Below, piece after piece: positions 8,927-9,984 of a stretch of 9,984 bases of DNA (the first letter of the stretch is position 1; every line of letters starts with the position of its first letter). The position numbers and the translations under genes were made by a program. The notes beneath the pieces were generated by a model. That model saw only the letters and a list, made by a program, of their open reading frames with translations. It ran no database searches and was not told where the DNA came from. Source of the DNA: an uncultured Collinsella sp. (GTDB lineage: Bacteria > Actinomycetota > Coriobacteriia > Coriobacteriales > Coriobacteriaceae); assembly GCA_900551605.1 (NCBI GenBank), contig URWS01000028.1:1-9984 (forward strand), written 5' to 3'.

Positions 8927-9160
8927 ATGAACACGATGACTGACGTTGCTGGCAAGGTCTGGAGCTGGGCTGTTTGCCAGTCAATTCGCGCTCGCCAGCA
9001 TGCCGGGGAGCTACTGCAGGAGGAGAGTGCGCAGGGCACCACCGAATACGCCATCTTGGTCGGCGTGCTCGTGGTGATCGCCATCATTGCCATTGTCGCA
9101 TTTAAGGGCAAGGTCCAAGATCTATGGAACGCTATCAGCGAGGGCATCAACAGCCTGTAG
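8927..9160 (+). CDS. flp: Flp-family major pilin precursor
   Basis: This small (77 residues) prepilin is the likely main subunit of the Tad pilus. GGGAGGA (8916-8922) gives a strong ribosome site just before the ATG. The leader (1-35) is long and ends E-E-S-A. The expected cut is after Ala35, giving a mature protein that begins Q-G-T-T-E-Y with Glu40 at position +5, as in Flp and type IV pilins. The hydrophobic helix spans about 42-60, followed by a short K-G-K-V-Q-D-L-W amphipathic tail. Ala rather than Gly precedes the cut. Cutting after Gly37 is the alternative but would place Glu at +3. Its position right after tadC supports the call. The peptidase gene is not in this window. Confidence 0.88.
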   Translation: MNTMTDVAGKVWSWAVCQSIRARQHAGELLQEESAQGTTEYAILVGVLVVIAIIAIVAFKGKVQDLWNAISEGINSL

Positions 9161-9687
9161 AGGGCGAGCGCCCCATCGGGGTGCTGCTGGTGTTTGCTTG
9201 CCTGACCGTGGCGATAGCGGCGGTGCTTTGGGGGCTTAACGCCGCGCGGCAGCAGCGTCCTGGGGCCGCCTTCGATTCGGGCTCAGATTCGGCGGTGGCG
9301 TCTCAAAAAGATGAGATGCGAGATGCGGACGATTCGGATGTCGCTGTCACGGCGCAAACCTTTCTGCGGACGCTCGACAAGCGGTCTGGCACTGCGACGG
9401 ATTCACCTGAGGACAACGCGATTGCGGTCCGGCTTGCATGGTCCGAGGACCGACCGATGACCGAGGCAGCGGCGGATATGTTACGCGCCTACCGCGAGGT
9501 GCCAACGGCCCAGCTCGCCCTGAGCGGCTATCTCGATATTAAGGGCAACGTATGGGGCGCCATCGTGCGCGATGGGCGCGGCTGGGTCGATATGGTGACG
9601 GTTGCCGCGGATGCTGGCGATGCTTCGTGTCGTCTGCGCGCCGTGCGTCTGGTCCCGCAAACAATAAGCTCAAAGGAGGGATCGTGA
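9124..9687 (+). CDS. Unrecognised membrane-anchored protein of the Tad operon
   Basis: I do not recognise a family. The 187-residue product has one N-terminal membrane helix at about 17-37, after a short polar stretch. An acidic, probably flexible linker (about 45-75) follows, then a soluble domain (about 75-180) with W-x-A-I-V-R-D-G-R-G-W and other strand-like stretches. The topology suggests a domain on the outer face. No E-Y prepilin motif is seen. The chosen ATG overlaps flp by 37 bases and has only a weak ribosome site. GTG 9181 is possible but would cut into the membrane helix. Its place between flp and the minor pilin-like genes implies a role in pilus assembly or anchoring; this is inference from context. 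Confidence 0.7.
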   Translation: MERYQRGHQQPVEGERPIGVLLVFACLTVAIAAVLWGLNAARQQRPGAAFDSGSDSAVASQKDEMRDADDSDVAVTAQTFLRTLDKRSGTATDSPEDNAIAVRLAWSEDRPMTEAAADMLRAYREVPTAQLALSGYLDIKGNVWGAIVRDGRGWVDMVTVAADAGDASCRLRAVRLVPQTISSKEGS

Positions 9688-9688
9688 A

Positions 9689-9907
9689 ATGCATGGCATT
9701 CTGCGTGAGGAATCTGCCCAGGCGACGGTCGAATACGCCATCGTCACGGTGGCGCTGTTATCGATCGTGCTGGCGATTGTGGGACTTTGGCGTGCTGGCA
9801 CCGATGGACGCTTGGCGGCGCTGGTTGAGCGGGCGGCATCCCATGGCGTTGCCTCGACGTCGGTTATCGACGCCGCTGCGGGCGCTAAGGACATCGCGTT
9901 GTATTGA
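9689..9907 (+). CDS. Small pilin-like or TadE-like protein
   Basis: This is a 72-residue protein with a ten-residue leader ending R-E-E-S-A, then Q-A-T-V-E-Y and a hydrophobic helix (about 17-35). The predicted cut is after Ala10 with Glu15 at +5, the same arrangement as in the flp product upstream. The tail after the helix is about 35 residues. The ribosome site AAAGGAGGG (9672-9680) lies eight bases before the ATG and only seven bases before the preceding stop codon, so the start is secure. It is probably a minor pilin or pseudopilin. It is shorter than normal TadE/TadF (about 130-200), so a second Flp-type pilin is also possible. Confidence 0.75.
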   Translation: MHGILREESAQATVEYAIVTVALLSIVLAIVGLWRAGTDGRLAALVERAASHGVASTSVIDAAAGAKDIALY

Positions 9908-9940
9908 TATCGCGCGCGAGGACCGGGCGCAGTCTACGGT
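9843..9940 (+). CDS. Truncated start of a third prepilin-like/TadE-like gene
   Basis: The genomic sequence ends inside this frame, where the adapter begins at 9941. From the ATG at 9843 the frame reads a basic leader (P-R-R-R at 4-7) and then R-E-D-R-A-Q-S-T-V at residues 25-33. This repeats the A-Q-x-T-x pattern just before the expected Glu of a prepilin or TadE signal. With this start the cut would fall after Ala29. The start is uncertain: it overlaps the previous gene by 65 bases and has no clear ribosome site, and the frame is open further upstream, so openness alone is not evidence. The motif is the reason for the call. Confidence 0.55.
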
Positions 9941-9984
9941 CTGTCTCTTATACACATCTGACGCTGCCGACGATCGCATAAGTG
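9941..9984 (-). other. Nextera i5-side sequencing adapter (artefact)
   Basis: Bases 9941-9959 (CTGTCTCTTATACACATCT) are the reverse complement of the Tn5 mosaic end. Bases 9960-9973 are the complement of the Nextera read-1 primer part. Bases 9974-9981 (TCGCATAA) are the complement of i5 index TTATGCGA, and GTG starts the P5 arm. Genome ends at 9940. The opposite adapter is at the other end, as expected for one full-length tagmented fragment. Confidence 0.98.

Noticed and set aside
9758..9979. 73-residue reverse open frame at the right end
   Set aside because: Its start and first residues are encoded by the sequencing adapter, and it lies opposite the pilin-like gene.

Overview
The window is one 9,894-bp genomic insert (47-9940) with Illumina Nextera adapter sequence still attached at both ends (1-46 and 9941-9984). 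It therefore behaves like a single tagmented molecule about 10 kb long. The first and last genes are cut by the library fragment ends, not by biology. The DNA is GC-rich (roughly 60-65% by eye) and uses several GTG starts. It carries a Gram-positive style Tad (tight adherence) pilus operon with no secretin gene in view. The overall look suggests a gut actinobacterium of class Coriobacteriia, most likely Collinsella or a close relative. That placement comes from recognition of gene style and is not proven here.

Layout: 47-2067 is the C-terminal three quarters of a Ca2+-transporting P-type ATPase. The spacer after it holds a large nested inverted repeat (2079-2166) and a strong intrinsic terminator (2227-2260). 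rsgA, the ribosome-assembly GTPase, follows at 2309-3493 and ends in its own terminator (3511-3545). A 200-base regulatory region (3546-3745) holds an 11-bp perfect inverted repeat, an exact TTGACA -35 box, and two mutually exclusive hairpins just before the first pilus gene.

The rest is one tightly packed forward operon: cpaB-like (3746-4405), tadZ/cpaE-like (4405-6054), tadA/cpaF (6051-7379), tadB (7352-8278), tadC (8275-8916), flp (8927-9160), an unrecognised membrane-anchored protein (9124-9687), a second small pilin-like gene (9689-9907), and the truncated start of a third prepilin-like or TadE-like gene (about 9843-9940). Most neighbours overlap, which implies translational coupling.

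In the family model, TadZ positions the machine. The TadA hexamer powers the TadB/TadC inner-membrane platform. Flp prepilins, and probably the two minor pilin-like proteins, are cleaved by a prepilin peptidase not present here and assembled into a thin adhesive pilus. CpaB, a membrane-anchored SAF-domain protein, assists outside the membrane.

I did not find a wholly new system. The most interesting items are the possible RNA switch in the pilus leader, the run of three proteins sharing an A-Q-x-T-x-E prepilin-type motif, and the unassigned operon protein. I saw no tRNA, rRNA, CRISPR array, insertion sequence or attachment site.
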